64,000 nt of DNA from an uncultured Fibrobacter sp. (GCF_947305105.1 NZ_CAMZCS010000008.1:45673-109672); one strand, 5' to 3'. Positions 25,756 to 33,792 are shown, counted from the first letter of the stretch. Notes: generated by a model not told the origin, from the sequence alone. Numbers and translations are program-made.

Positions 25756-26600
25756 CACAAACCTCGCGTCAACGGGAACAACTGGATATTGACTTGCACG
25801 ACATCTTCCGACTCGCCCGGTTTTGCCGAGAAATCCAAGAGCTCTTTACGCATGAGCTGGATATGCTTTTTCAGGTCAGCGAATTTTTCCCGCTTGATTC
25901 CGAACGTGATGCCGGAGAAATCCCTTTCGGGAGCAGGCAGAGACGTGAGCATCTCGCTACCGAGGCGCAACATCTGGCAATGGTACTGCTTGACCATCAT
26001 GTCCTGAACTTCGTCGTCCGTCGTAATCAGGGGGTCCCTCTGGGCATAGCCGTTCGCCGTCTTCACCAGAAGGCCAAGCTCCAGGAGCAACTTGAAGGAA
26101 TCTTCCACCTGCGCAGGCGAAACGAGGCCGCGCAAGCGCTTAGACACCCAGTTGGGATTCGTGCTGAAATCTTTCAAGGCAACCATTTCCAAAATGACGG
26201 AATGGTGCCATTCGCGGAACAGGCGGAATTGCGCCTTGTCCATCTTATGAAGCCTAGAACGCGAGCTCACCTTGAGCAGCTGCGCATAGTAAAGTTTCTT
26301 GTCTATATCGGAAGTGGCCTGGTTGAAAAACACCAGGTTCTCGAAATAGGCCGCACGGCGATTTTCGAGGCCAATCCCCCGAATCAACTTGTTTATCGTA
26401 ACATTCGTTATGTTACGGGAGCCGTCCATGGTCAACTTCAAGTGAGCATGGCTTGAAATTCCTGATTTTTCCGCGAAATACCGAAGACTGAAGGCCTTGG
26501 AGGTCTTCTTCTTATATTCGTAATAATCCCGCAGATATACACGATAGTTCGTGTACTGCAAGACGTCGGGTTCCTGTATTTTCTTCTCCTCGATACTCAT
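25755..26600 (-). CDS. TIGR02147-family protein, probable regulator of the downstream lipoprotein
   Basis: The 281-aa cytoplasmic protein matches the TIGR02147 family first noted in Fibrobacter: DVLQYTNYRVYLRDYYEYKKK, then FSLRYFAEKSGISSHAHLKLTMDGSRN (a helix-turn-helix-like segment), INKLIRGIGL, and YFENLVFFNQA. The C-terminal half is helical (DUF4423-like). It has no signal peptide. Translationally coupled to a surface lipoprotein gene, it may control that gene; this is inference from context and the HTH-like N-terminus. Confidence 0.85.
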   Translation of the reverse strand: MSIEEKKIQEPDVLQYTNYRVYLRDYYEYKKKTSKAFSLRYFAEKSGISSHAHLKLTMDGSRNITNVTINKLIRGIGLENRRAAYFENLVFFNQATSDIDKKLYYAQLLKVSSRSRLHKMDKAQFRLFREWHHSVILEMVALKDFSTNPNWVSKRLRGLVSPAQVEDSFKLLLELGLLVKTANGYAQRDPLITTDDEVQDMMVKQYHCQMLRLGSEMLTSLPAPERDFSGITFGIKREKFADLKKHIQLMRKELLDFSAKPGESEDVVQVNIQLFPLTRGL

Positions 26601-26605
26601 GTATA

Positions 26606-26613
26606 TAAAGATA
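26606..26613 (-). promoter_or_regulatory. -7 type promoter box of the TIGR02147 operon
   Basis: TATCTTTA, 5 nt before the ATG at 26600; no Shine-Dalgarno. Confidence 0.6.
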
Positions 26614-26683
26614 CTTGTCTACAAGCGGAAATACCATACCAAATGTATAAATTGCGTTTACATGCGTAACCAAGGCAGCACGG

Positions 26684-27271
26684 CTACAAGCCGCTTTCGG
26701 GATCGCGGGCCAACCGAGCAAAGCGCCGATGGTCGACAAAAATCCCGTTTATTCGCTCAAAATCGCGACTTACACCCTCTTCGACAAACCCACACCGACG
26801 GGCCAGGGCACAGCTTTTTTCGTTGTTTACAGAGGCAGAAATTTCGAGCCGGTTGAGCCCCAGCGAAAACAGTTCACAGGAAACCAGCCGGAGCGCCTCG
26901 GTAGCGAGCCCTCTACCCGTAAAATCCTTGCCCAACCAGTAATTGAGTTCCGCCGAACGGTGGGCCCAGCGGACCCAACCGACAACGATGCACCCGGCGA
27001 CGGCCAGGCCCGCATCCGTCTTTTCGAATATGCCCCAACAGGCACCGTTCCCCATCTGCGCCTGCATTTCCCAGGACTCGGCTCGCGAAGCGACATCTTC
27101 TACAGAGAGGCATTCGCCCGGCCAAGGCAGGAACTGCGAGAGGTGGTCCCGGCTCGCATCGATGACCGCGTATAGCGGAGCGAAATCGCCTTCTTCCAGG
27201 GGACGCAGAACGACGCGGTCTCCCGCCAGTTCCCTTACGGGAAGTTCATCAAGGTAGATTTCATCGGACAT
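26684..27271 (-). CDS. GNAT N-acetyltransferase, RimJ/RimL type
   Basis: The 195-aa protein fits the RimJ/RimL branch of acetyltransferases: VVLRPLEEGDFAPLYAVI at the start, LNYWLGKDFTGRGLATEALRLV for the acetyl-CoA loop, NRLEISASVNNEKSCALARRCGFVEEGVSRD near the end. The family acetylates N-termini of ribosomal proteins or small amines; the target here is unknown. The ATG at 27271 has GGGGG 7 nt upstream. A much longer frame reads through tRNA-Leu and is not real. Confidence 0.9.
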   Translation of the reverse strand: MSDEIYLDELPVRELAGDRVVLRPLEEGDFAPLYAVIDASRDHLSQFLPWPGECLSVEDVASRAESWEMQAQMGNGACWGIFEKTDAGLAVAGCIVVGWVRWAHRSAELNYWLGKDFTGRGLATEALRLVSCELFSLGLNRLEISASVNNEKSCALARRCGFVEEGVSRDFERINGIFVDHRRFARLARDPESGL

Positions 27272-27293
27272 CATTATTCCCCCGTCGGCGCGT

Positions 27294-27301
27294 ACAATAT
27301 A
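27294..27301 (-). promoter_or_regulatory. -7 type promoter box of the acetyltransferase gene
   Basis: TATATTGT embedded in the T tract of the preceding tRNA terminator, 22 nt before the ATG, so this message has a short leader with a Shine-Dalgarno. Confidence 0.5.
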
Positions 27302-27327
27302 AAAAACCCGGTAGCGTACTACCGGGC
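27301..27327 (-). terminator. Intrinsic terminator after tRNA-Leu
   Basis: A perfect 8-bp stem CCCGGTAG / CTACCGGG with a 4-nt loop, followed by six Ts on the minus strand, 8 bp after the tRNA end. Confidence 0.92.
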
Positions 27328-27334
27328 TTTTCAG

Positions 27335-27418
27335 TGCGGATGAAAGGACTTGAACCTTCATGCCCTCGCAGGCACTAGAACCTGAATCTAGCGTGTCTAC
27401 CAGTTCCACCACATCCGC
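27335..27418 (-). tRNA. tRNA-Leu (anticodon CAG)
   Basis: The 84-nt class-II tRNA has a 7-bp acceptor stem GCGGATG/CATCCGC, D arm GGTGGAACTGGTAGACACG, anticodon stem CTAGA/TCTAG with loop TTCAGGT (anticodon CAG, reading CUG), a variable arm TGCCTGCGAGGGCA and the T-arm GGTTCAAGTCC. The 3' CCA is not encoded. It lies after the hydrolase operon and is followed by its own terminator. Confidence 0.97.
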
Positions 27419-27470
27419 GTGGTGCACCAAATTTTGAAAAAAAAACGCCTTTTGTCAAGGGGTGGAACCA

Positions 27471-28187
27471 TTATTTCTTGACTTGCAAGGCCTCCTTTAT
27501 CCATTCAAGGCGTCGGCCCCGCCAATAACTCCAGTCGTGTTCTCCTGCCGGGTCATACTTCAAGTCGCAGTCGCCCTGGAGCGTCTTGCAAAACGAGTCA
27601 ATCCACGGAACGGTCACCTCGGACGGATACAGCCGGTCCGACCCGCCCTGCAAGAACCTCCAGCGGCCCTCCTTGAATTTCTTCACTTGGGCGACCGAGC
27701 GGGCATCCCCCAAAAGGCTCCCGTTCGAACTCATCAACAGGCGGTCCTTGACGCTGTGCGACCCGGCCTGCGAATAGACAAACACGCCGATAGCTCCATC
27801 CGAAATCCCGACGAGGGACACGCTTTTCACCGGAGACTTCCTTATAGCCGCCACGGAATCGAGCGCACGATCCACAACAGCCACCATGGGCGCCGTGGCC
27901 CAGTGATTTTCGCGACAAGCGGAAGCGCTCACCACGATAGCCGAGGGGTACAGTTTGGAAAGGTCGTCACCCGCGACAAGGCCCTTCTCGCAATTCCCGC
28001 TAGTCATCCCGCCATGGAACCAGACAAAGACTGGCGCATCGGCAGAGGACTTCGGCCACCAGACGCCGACTGCGCTTTTAACACCGGAAACATTTATCGA
28101 CAGGGTATCTTTCGCGCCCCACGCCCAAGAACAAATGCAGGCGACCAAAAGGACGGAGCGACAAACCCGAAAAAGGGAATTACCCAT
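27471..28187 (-). CDS. Exported alpha/beta-hydrolase-fold protein
   Basis: The 238-aa product has a signal peptide (cleaved near AWG) and hydrolase features: an oxyanion HGG (FVWFHGGMTS), the nucleophile elbow GISDG (Ser), an acid-loop region GGSDRLYP and a terminal GEHDW histidine. It is small, near the size of feruloyl/acetyl-esterase-like or PHB-depolymerase-like hydrolases; substrate unknown. The ATG overlaps the TGA of the upstream membrane-protein gene (TGATG), so it is translationally coupled as third gene of an operon. Confidence 0.8.
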   Translation of the reverse strand: MGNSLFRVCRSVLLVACICSWAWGAKDTLSINVSGVKSAVGVWWPKSSADAPVFVWFHGGMTSGNCEKGLVAGDDLSKLYPSAIVVSASACRENHWATAPMVAVVDRALDSVAAIRKSPVKSVSLVGISDGAIGVFVYSQAGSHSVKDRLLMSSNGSLLGDARSVAQVKKFKEGRWRFLQGGSDRLYPSEVTVPWIDSFCKTLQGDCDLKYDPAGEHDWSYWRGRRLEWIKEALQVKK

Positions 28188-28750
28188 CACCCCCTCACCG
28201 AACTTTCTTCGACGGCCCGTTGCAGACGTTTGTAACGGCGGCGAGCCTTAAACCCAAGAATAATGAAGAACAAGAAGAAGCAAAGGAACACGCACTCCAC
28301 GGCCAAGTAAATCATGGCCCACTGGAACTGGTACTCCATCAACGTGTCCCACTCCAGAGCCCCGTTCGACGTCGCCATCGAGCTCACGACGAAGCGGTTT
28401 TCCCCGACACGGGCGGCAGACACCTCCAGCGAGATATCCCCAGCATTGCGGGCCCCGAACTGGAACCATTCGGACATCTCTTCCAGGATTTCCTTGGAGG
28501 CATAGAGGGTGAACGTCGCATCGTTGTCCCCGTTGAGGCGGAACAAGGTTTTGTCGAGCAGCGGGATGTCGCTGTTGCCGAAAATGCTCGGGATAGCGGC
28601 GTAACTCACCTTGCCATAAAAAAGATACTCGTCACTCAGAAAGCCCCGGAGAACCGGTTGCAAATAGAAAAACAACCAGGAGCCCAATACGGCGAAAAGG
28701 AACGCGAAATTGAAATATGCGGAATGGCGGGTTCTGAAAATAGATAGCAT
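28187..28750 (-). CDS. Two-TM membrane protein of unknown function
   Basis: The 187-aa protein has one transmembrane helix near the N-terminus (FNFAFLFAVLGSWLFFYL), a ~110-residue extracytoplasmic domain, and a second helix (MIYLAVECVFLCFFLFFIIL) followed by a basic tail. It lies 5 bp after a membrane protein of the same topology and overlaps the hydrolase start. The two membrane proteins may form a pair; no family recognised. Confidence 0.78.
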   Translation of the reverse strand: MLSIFRTRHSAYFNFAFLFAVLGSWLFFYLQPVLRGFLSDEYLFYGKVSYAAIPSIFGNSDIPLLDKTLFRLNGDNDATFTLYASKEILEEMSEWFQFGARNAGDISLEVSAARVGENRFVVSSMATSNGALEWDTLMEYQFQWAMIYLAVECVFLCFFLFFIILGFKARRRYKRLQRAVEESSVRG

Positions 28751-28755
28751 ATCGT

Positions 28756-29544
28756 CTACTGCTTAGCGCGGAAAATGAAGAAAAACGTTGTCAAAAGAAG
28801 CACAATGGAAAGGAAGTAAAACACCATGGGGATTCTCGACTTGAAAGAAATCTCGTCCAAGTTCTCCATCTGGAAAAATTGGACCAGTTCCTCGCTGCAA
28901 GCCATAGTCACATCGCTGTTCAGGCGGTTCCACGCCACCGATAGATCGGCATTGGAAGCGAGCAGGCCGTCCAAGCCCTTGGCCAAGTTTTCAGGCAAAT
29001 CCATCTGGAGCGGGCGCGACACGTTCATCCCGGCAGATGCAGAATCCAACAGGGCGTATAGAGCAAAAAGCGTACTCGAAGGGAGGCCATCCGTCTGGGC
29101 AATCAGAGAATCGCGAGACAGGAACCATGCGTTGCGATTGATAAAATACCAGGCGATGCCGGACATTTTCCTCGAGACTTCGCGTTCGAAGCGGCTGACC
29201 GAAGATGCCGGAGGAGCCTTTATCTTTATGTCCTTCAGGCCGTCCATGTCGTGAGAGAAGGTGGAAGCAATCTCCCTCAGCACCATGATCTGGGACTGGA
29301 CCGCCGCAGAGTCCGTCATGCGGCCCATGCGCACGCGCTCCATCGAGCGCATCAGTCGGGTTTCGAGCAGCTGGTATTCCGAAATATTCTTGATATACTT
29401 GCTATAGAGGACAATTTCCGGTTTCTGCGACACGTAGAACAGCGCCGTCAGTCCAAGCGTCAAAACGAGGATGAGCCACACCCACGGAGCTTGCAACCTC
29501 GACTTCAGCGTCTCGGCAACCGTTTTTTTCTTCAAGTCTTCCAC
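28756..29544 (-). CDS. Two-TM membrane protein of unknown function, first gene of operon
   Basis: The 262-aa protein has an N-terminal helix (PWVWLILVLTLGLTALFYV), a ~190-residue extracytoplasmic helical domain with LLETRLMRSMERVRMGRM, and a C-terminal helix (MVFYFLSIVLLLTTFFFIF) ending RAKQ. The start codon appears to be GTG at 29544. The gene is divergent from the YwqK-type lipoprotein gene with only ~34 bp between starts. The topology mirrors the next gene. Function unknown. Confidence 0.75.
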   Translation of the reverse strand: MEDLKKKTVAETLKSRLQAPWVWLILVLTLGLTALFYVSQKPEIVLYSKYIKNISEYQLLETRLMRSMERVRMGRMTDSAAVQSQIMVLREIASTFSHDMDGLKDIKIKAPPASSVSRFEREVSRKMSGIAWYFINRNAWFLSRDSLIAQTDGLPSSTLFALYALLDSASAGMNVSRPLQMDLPENLAKGLDGLLASNADLSVAWNRLNSDVTMACSEELVQFFQMENLDEISFKSRIPMVFYFLSIVLLLTTFFFIFRAKQ

Positions 29545-29565
29545 AACTAGAAATTACCTTTTTTC

Positions 29566-29573
29566 TACTTTAC
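29566..29573 (+). promoter_or_regulatory. -7 type promoter box of the YwqK-type gene
   Basis: TACTTTAC preceded by TTTTTTC, 5 nt before the ATG at 29579; no Shine-Dalgarno. Confidence 0.6.
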
Positions 29574-29578
29574 CGAAT

Positions 29579-30775
29579 ATGGATGCCATCAAAACAATCG
29601 CCTTTTTTAGCATTATTTCGTTCCTTTGCGGATGTACCGTGGAAAGGGCCGAAGAAAAAGTGCTAGACTACCACGTGAACGACATCAAGAAAACCTCCGT
29701 CTGGGTCTATCCGGACGGCGAGATTCTCAAGCAGGTCGAATGGTACACGAACGGCATCAAGAAGCTGGAAATCCCGTTCAAGGACAATGTCCCGCACGGC
29801 AAGTTCAAGCAGTGGAGCGACCTCGGCGACCTCATTGGCACCGGCTACTATAAAAAAGGGAAAAAGGACGGCGACTGGACATCCTTCTTTTTTGACAAGA
29901 AGGTCCAAGCCGAAAGGCATTACGAAGACGACCACCCCGTAGGCGACTGGGAAGGCTGGCACTACAACAGGAACAAGGCCTTCGAGGAACATTACAGCAA
30001 GCAAGGGGACTCCATAGACGTCTGGAAAAAATGGTACCCCAACGGTGTTCTCGCCGAAGAAAATTCTTGCCACCCGGGAAGCCCTTCCGGGCACGTCACC
30101 TACTACTCCTCCGACAGCATCCGCTCCAGCGAATACGACTGCGCCTACGGCAAGCACCACGGGAAATCGCGGGAATACTACCCGAGCGGAAAACTCATGA
30201 TTGAGGGAAATTACGACCAAGGAATCCAAGAAGGAACATGGACCCTGTTCCGGGCCGACGGAACCATCCAGAAGCAGGAACGCTGGAAGGGCGGCAAGCG
30301 AGATTCCCTTTGGCGCTGGCTCAACAAGGACGGCAGCATCCTACAAGAAAGTTTGTTTGAAAACGGGACCGGAACGTCTTACGGCACGTGCCACCGGGGC
30401 GACGGGGAATTCGTCTGTGCGGAATCCACCTTTGTCGCAGGTGAACTTTCCGGCAAAGTCTGGTACATGAAGCGCGACAAGCGCCTGCGCTACGAAGAAA
30501 TCTGGCTCGAGGGAGTCATCCAGGAATCCCGCATATTCTACCCCGACAGCGTAGGCGGAGGCCTTGCGAGCGAAGGGTTCTGGAAAGACGGCAAGCGCGA
30601 AGGGGTATGGCGCAACTGGTATACGAACGGAGTCCTGATGGACAGCCTTACATACGTGAACGGGGAACGCGTGGGCGAGCAGTTCAGCTACGACAGCACC
30701 GGGCACATGTACATGCACAGGACCGAAGCAGGCAAGAACCGGCCGGTGATTATGCACAGATTGTGGGATGAGTAG
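29579..30775 (+). CDS. Lipoprotein with YwqK/MORN-like repeats
   Basis: The 398-aa product starts MDAIKTIAFFSIISFLCGC (lipid Cys 19). The rest is about ten degenerate repeats of the form G-W--WY-NG-L--E--Y--G (for example DVWKKWYPNGVLAEE and GVWRNWYTNGVLMDS). These match the MORN-variant repeats of COG2849 proteins, named after the B. subtilis YwqK antitoxin but widespread in surface proteins of FCB bacteria. No partner toxin is adjacent, so an immunity role is not supported. The ATG at 29579 is set by the promoter box 5 nt upstream. Confidence 0.85.
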   Translation: MDAIKTIAFFSIISFLCGCTVERAEEKVLDYHVNDIKKTSVWVYPDGEILKQVEWYTNGIKKLEIPFKDNVPHGKFKQWSDLGDLIGTGYYKKGKKDGDWTSFFFDKKVQAERHYEDDHPVGDWEGWHYNRNKAFEEHYSKQGDSIDVWKKWYPNGVLAEENSCHPGSPSGHVTYYSSDSIRSSEYDCAYGKHHGKSREYYPSGKLMIEGNYDQGIQEGTWTLFRADGTIQKQERWKGGKRDSLWRWLNKDGSILQESLFENGTGTSYGTCHRGDGEFVCAESTFVAGELSGKVWYMKRDKRLRYEEIWLEGVIQESRIFYPDSVGGGLASEGFWKDGKREGVWRNWYTNGVLMDSLTYVNGERVGEQFSYDSTGHMYMHRTEAGKNRPVIMHRLWDE

Positions 30776-31077
30776 GGGGAATAGACGAGAGGACGCCGCT
30801 ACGCGGCTACAGACGAGAGACGAGAGATATAGTAGGAAGTAGGAAGTAGGAAGTAGGAAGTAGACAGTAGGAAGTGGTTAGTAAACAGTGGTTGGTGGTT
30901 AGGGAAAATAGGTTCGAGAAGCGAACATTAGTGAGAATTATTCTATGAGGCGCAAGGATAGATAAGTTTTAGGCGACGAGAATATTGCGAAGATTATTCA
31001 CCGAGAAAGCGAAGTAATTCCTGTTTTGATAAATTAAATTTGAAAAAAAATTCCCTTGGGAAATATTTGGAGAACAT
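30776..31077. repeat. Intergenic region with a 13-unit heptad array
   Basis: The stretch holds no intact gene. At 30811-30901 there are 13 consecutive units of exactly 7 bp, changing from AGACGAG through GTAGGAA to GTGGTTA without losing phase. A CGCCGCTACGCGG hairpin precedes them (30793-30805). After the array come a broken gene copy (30945-31002) and the ribosome-binding site of the next gene (GGAG at 31068-31072). Confidence 0.85.
30945..31002 (+). pseudogene. Broken 5' copy of the NimA-like gene at 32129
   Basis: Reading from the ATG at 30945 gives MRRKDR, a TAA, then VLGDENIAKII, against MRRKDREVLGDENIAKIIKQ in the intact gene: one nonsense change (GAA to TAA) and several synonymous differences, then loss of similarity after ~19 codons. 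Both copies lie upstream of a major-paralogous-domain lipoprotein, so a two-gene block was probably duplicated and this copy eroded. Confidence 0.8.
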
Positions 31078-32049
31078 ATGAAAAAGATTCTTATCGCATT
31101 TTGTATGACCTTGTTCCTTGCCGCGTGTGGCGGCGATTCTTCGTCGACCGGTGCGAATGGCAGTGAAACGCAGAAGGAAATGTCGTCTTCAAGCAGCGAA
31201 GAGCGTAACAACAACGCAATTTCAAGTAGTAGCCGGAAAAATTCTTCTTCGTCTGCAAAGCAATCGCCCGAGGAACTTCTCGGCCCCTGGAACAACCCCG
31301 TTGTGTCTAGCAGCAGTGTTGAGGAGTCCTCCTGCGAGGGGTGCATTGATTGGAGTATTCCTAAAGAAGCTTATTTGAATCCAGAAATAGAATACGATTC
31401 CATAACAGACGAACGAGATGGAAAAGTCTACAAGACAGTAAAAATTGGCGAACAGGTCTGGATGGCTGAAAATCTCAACTATTCCGACAGTGTCAAAACT
31501 CCGAGTCTTCTAGGTAAAAGCTGGTGCAATGGCAATGACCCGAAAAAATGTGAAGTTGCGGGGCGCCTCTATACCTGGGCTGCAGCGATTGATTCCGTCA
31601 CGTTGTCCGCAGAAGGCTTGGATTGCGGATTGCACAAGGTTTGCGAACTTCCCGAAAAAGTTCAGGGAATTTGTCCGCAGGGGTGGCGCTTGCCTTCGTT
31701 GGAAGATTGGCTCGCTATGCTTTCTGAAATTGGAGGGGACTCTTATGCTGGAACGTGTCTTAAGTCTCAACTGTGGGATGGCGATGAAGTGAATCCTAAT
31801 TTTGATCGCTTTGGTTTTTCTGCTATACCTGCAGGGGCGTTCCACAAAACGAGAATGTTTGGCGATACAGAGCGAGACAATAGCGGAGAATTTTATGGTC
31901 CTGATGAAAGGGTCGCTTTCTTTTGGTTTGCTAGCGAGGAAACCAAGCTTTATGCCTATTTCTTACACATATTTTATAATACGTACACACTCTTTCATTC
32001 TGGCGATAAGGATAATGCCTACTCCATTCGCTGCATAAAGGATTATTGA
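31078..32049 (+). CDS. Lipoprotein with F. succinogenes major paralogous domain (1)
   Basis: The 323-aa product has a lipoprotein signal ending FLAAC (Cys 17), a Ser-rich linker to about residue 95, then the TIGR02145 major paralogous domain: DERDGKVYKTVKIGEQVWMAENLNY, SWCNGND--KCEVAGRLYTWAAAID, GICPQGWRLPS--DW, and a C-terminal SIRCIKD. The domain is found in many copies in Fibrobacter surface proteins; its function is unknown. GGAG lies 5 nt before the ATG. Paralogous to 32795-33790. Confidence 0.92.
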   Translation: MKKILIAFCMTLFLAACGGDSSSTGANGSETQKEMSSSSSEERNNNAISSSSRKNSSSSAKQSPEELLGPWNNPVVSSSSVEESSCEGCIDWSIPKEAYLNPEIEYDSITDERDGKVYKTVKIGEQVWMAENLNYSDSVKTPSLLGKSWCNGNDPKKCEVAGRLYTWAAAIDSVTLSAEGLDCGLHKVCELPEKVQGICPQGWRLPSLEDWLAMLSEIGGDSYAGTCLKSQLWDGDEVNPNFDRFGFSAIPAGAFHKTRMFGDTERDNSGEFYGPDERVAFFWFASEETKLYAYFLHIFYNTYTLFHSGDKDNAYSIRCIKDY

Positions 32050-32060
32050 TAAGCTGGTTA

Positions 32061-32097
32061 TTGTCATTGCGAGGCGCTTAGCGGCGAAGCAATCTCT
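32061..32097. repeat. CATTGCGAGG...GAAGCAATCTC palindromic repeat
   Basis: The sequence starts TTGTCATTGCGAGG and ends GCGAAGCAATCTC. Related copies are at 22324-22360, 44692-44740 and 56328-56388. This type of element is known from many bacterial genomes. Confidence 0.75.
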
Positions 32098-32128
32098 AAT
32101 AAAATATTTAGTTGATGGAACGATATGT

Positions 32129-32680
32129 ATGCGACGCAAAGATAGAGAAGTTTTGGGCGATGAAAATATCGCGAAGATTATCAAACAGTGTACGACTTGC
32201 CATGTTGCGATGATGGACAATGCCGACACGGGCATGCCCTACGTGATTCCGCTGTCGTTCGGGTATAGCCTAAATGGAGGCGTTCTGGAACTGTACTTCC
32301 ACTGTGCACGTGTCGGCAAGAAACTCGATTGCATCCGCAAGAATCCGAATGTCGCGTTCAGCATGTGCGTCGAGAAACGCATCGAAATTCACGAAGACAA
32401 TTATTGCAAGAGCGGACGCTTTTATGCAAGTGTCGTTGGGCAGGGTAAGGCCGAAATCGTTGAGGATAGCGCCAAGAAATGCCGCGGACTCTCGCTCCTG
32501 ATGGAACGACAGGCCGCAGGCGAACCGCAATCCGCTCATGCTCTGCAACCTTCTGATTCCGCGCATTCCACACAATCCGCCGCATCGCACAAGTTCGAAT
32601 TCACGCCCGCGCAGGCCGCCGCCGTGACCGTATTCAAGATAACGAGCACGAACTATACCGGGAAAGCGAAGGCTGAATAG
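32129..32680 (+). CDS. Pyridoxamine 5'-phosphate oxidase family protein, NimA-like
   Basis: The 183-aa protein fits the NimA-like branch of the FMN-binding split-barrel family: MRRKDREV at the start, CHVAMMDNADTGMPYVIPLSFGY, LYFHCARVGKKLDCIRKNPNVAFSMCVE and SVVGQGKAEIVED. Such proteins bind FMN or haem; some reduce nitroimidazoles. An Ala/Ser/Gln-rich insert (about 130-158) sits before the last strand (AVTVFKITSTNYTGKAK) and looks like an expanded loop. A broken copy of its 5' end lies at 30945. Confidence 0.88.
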   Translation: MRRKDREVLGDENIAKIIKQCTTCHVAMMDNADTGMPYVIPLSFGYSLNGGVLELYFHCARVGKKLDCIRKNPNVAFSMCVEKRIEIHEDNYCKSGRFYASVVGQGKAEIVEDSAKKCRGLSLLMERQAAGEPQSAHALQPSDSAHSTQSAASHKFEFTPAQAAAVTVFKITSTNYTGKAKAE

Positions 32681-32794
32681 TAATTTTTCGCATTTTGTGT
32701 ATCGCATTTTGCGAAAAACGGCAAATTTCTAAACTTTTACAAGGGGGGAGGGGTAAAAGAAGTTATATTACGAATAAATTTTAAGGAGAATCCT

Positions 32795-33790
32795 ATGAAG
32801 CATTTTTCCCTTACCGCCATTTCTTTTGCTCTCTTCCTTGCTGCGTGTGGTGATGATTCATCTTCGGTTTCGGCAGGCAATCCGAATTCTGAAATCGCTT
32901 CTTCAAGCAGTATCGTTTCGGACGATAGCAAAGAATCTAGCGATTCAAAATCCAATGACAAGGTCTCCTCTAGCAGTGTAAAGAAAGTAGAATCCAGCAG
33001 CAGCGAGAAAAAAACAGATAGCGAAAAATCTTCTTCGAGTGAAAAGTCTAGTGGTGACGAAACAAAGTCGTCTTCTAGCGAAGAAACGACTAGTTCCAGT
33101 TCCGAAGCGGAATCAAGTTCTTCTCTGGCAGGTAGCGTGTACGATGCCGATAAAAAGACCCTGACAGACAATCGCGATGGTCAGGTTTACAAGACAACGA
33201 CTATCGGTGATCAAATTTGGATGGCGGAAAACCTCAATTACGCAGACAGCAGTGAAACGCCGAGTTTGAAGGGGAAAAGCTGGTGCTTTGACAATGATAC
33301 AGCAAAGTGCACCACCGGTGGGCGTCTTTACACCTGGGCTGCGGCTATCGATTCGGTGAAGCTGGCGTCGGCTGCAGAAAATCCGCTGGACTGTGGTTAC
33401 GACAAGGCTTGCAGTCTGGAAGGAAAGGTGCAGGGGATTTGCCCCGAGGGTTGGCATTTGCCTGATACGACCGAATGGCACAAGCTCTTCACGGCAGTGG
33501 GTGGCCAATCTACGGCAGGGAAAATGCTCAAGTCCGCGACTGGTTGGGAAGAGGGTAATGGCTCGGATGACTATTCCTTCTCTGCACTACCTGTCGGCGA
33601 GCGTGATTTTGCCTTGTTCAAAAAAGCGGGTCAAGATGCTGTCTTCTGGAGTGCTACCGAGAAAACCGACGACACATTTCACACATTCAGTTACCTTATG
33701 GAATTGAATTATAATAACGAGGGTGCGTACCTAGGTAATGACTCCAAGGATTATGGTTTTTCTGTCCGTTGCGTAAAAGACACTGATTAA
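32795..33790 (+). CDS. Lipoprotein with F. succinogenes major paralogous domain (2)
   Basis: The 331-aa product has a lipoprotein signal ending LAAC (Cys 17), a Ser/Lys/Glu linker (~25-108) and a TIGR02145 domain: DNRDGQVYKTTTIGDQIWMAENLNYAD, SWCFDNDTAKCTTGGRLYTWAAAID, GICPEGWHLPDTTEWHKLF, VFWSATE, YGFSVRCVKD. AAGGAG lies 6 nt before the ATG. It is a close paralogue of the gene at 31078, consistent with a local duplication that includes the NimA-like gene. Confidence 0.92.
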   Translation: MKHFSLTAISFALFLAACGDDSSSVSAGNPNSEIASSSSIVSDDSKESSDSKSNDKVSSSSVKKVESSSSEKKTDSEKSSSSEKSSGDETKSSSSEETTSSSSEAESSSSLAGSVYDADKKTLTDNRDGQVYKTTTIGDQIWMAENLNYADSSETPSLKGKSWCFDNDTAKCTTGGRLYTWAAAIDSVKLASAAENPLDCGYDKACSLEGKVQGICPEGWHLPDTTEWHKLFTAVGGQSTAGKMLKSATGWEEGNGSDDYSFSALPVGERDFALFKKAGQDAVFWSATEKTDDTFHTFSYLMELNYNNEGAYLGNDSKDYGFSVRCVKDTD

Positions 33791-33792
33791 GC

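Noticed and set aside
27272..27430. N-terminal extension of the acetyltransferase frame (VVELVDTLDSGSSACEG...)
   Set aside because: It is translation of the tRNA-Leu gene and its terminator; the real start is at 27271 with a Shine-Dalgarno.
29579..30775. YwqK-type gene as antitoxin of a toxin-immunity pair
   Set aside because: No toxin or LXG-type gene is adjacent; the repeats alone are common in surface proteins, so the antitoxin label is not supported.
30811..30901. CRISPR-like regularity
   Set aside because: The units are 7 bp with no spacers and no cas genes nearby; a tandem heptad array, not a CRISPR.
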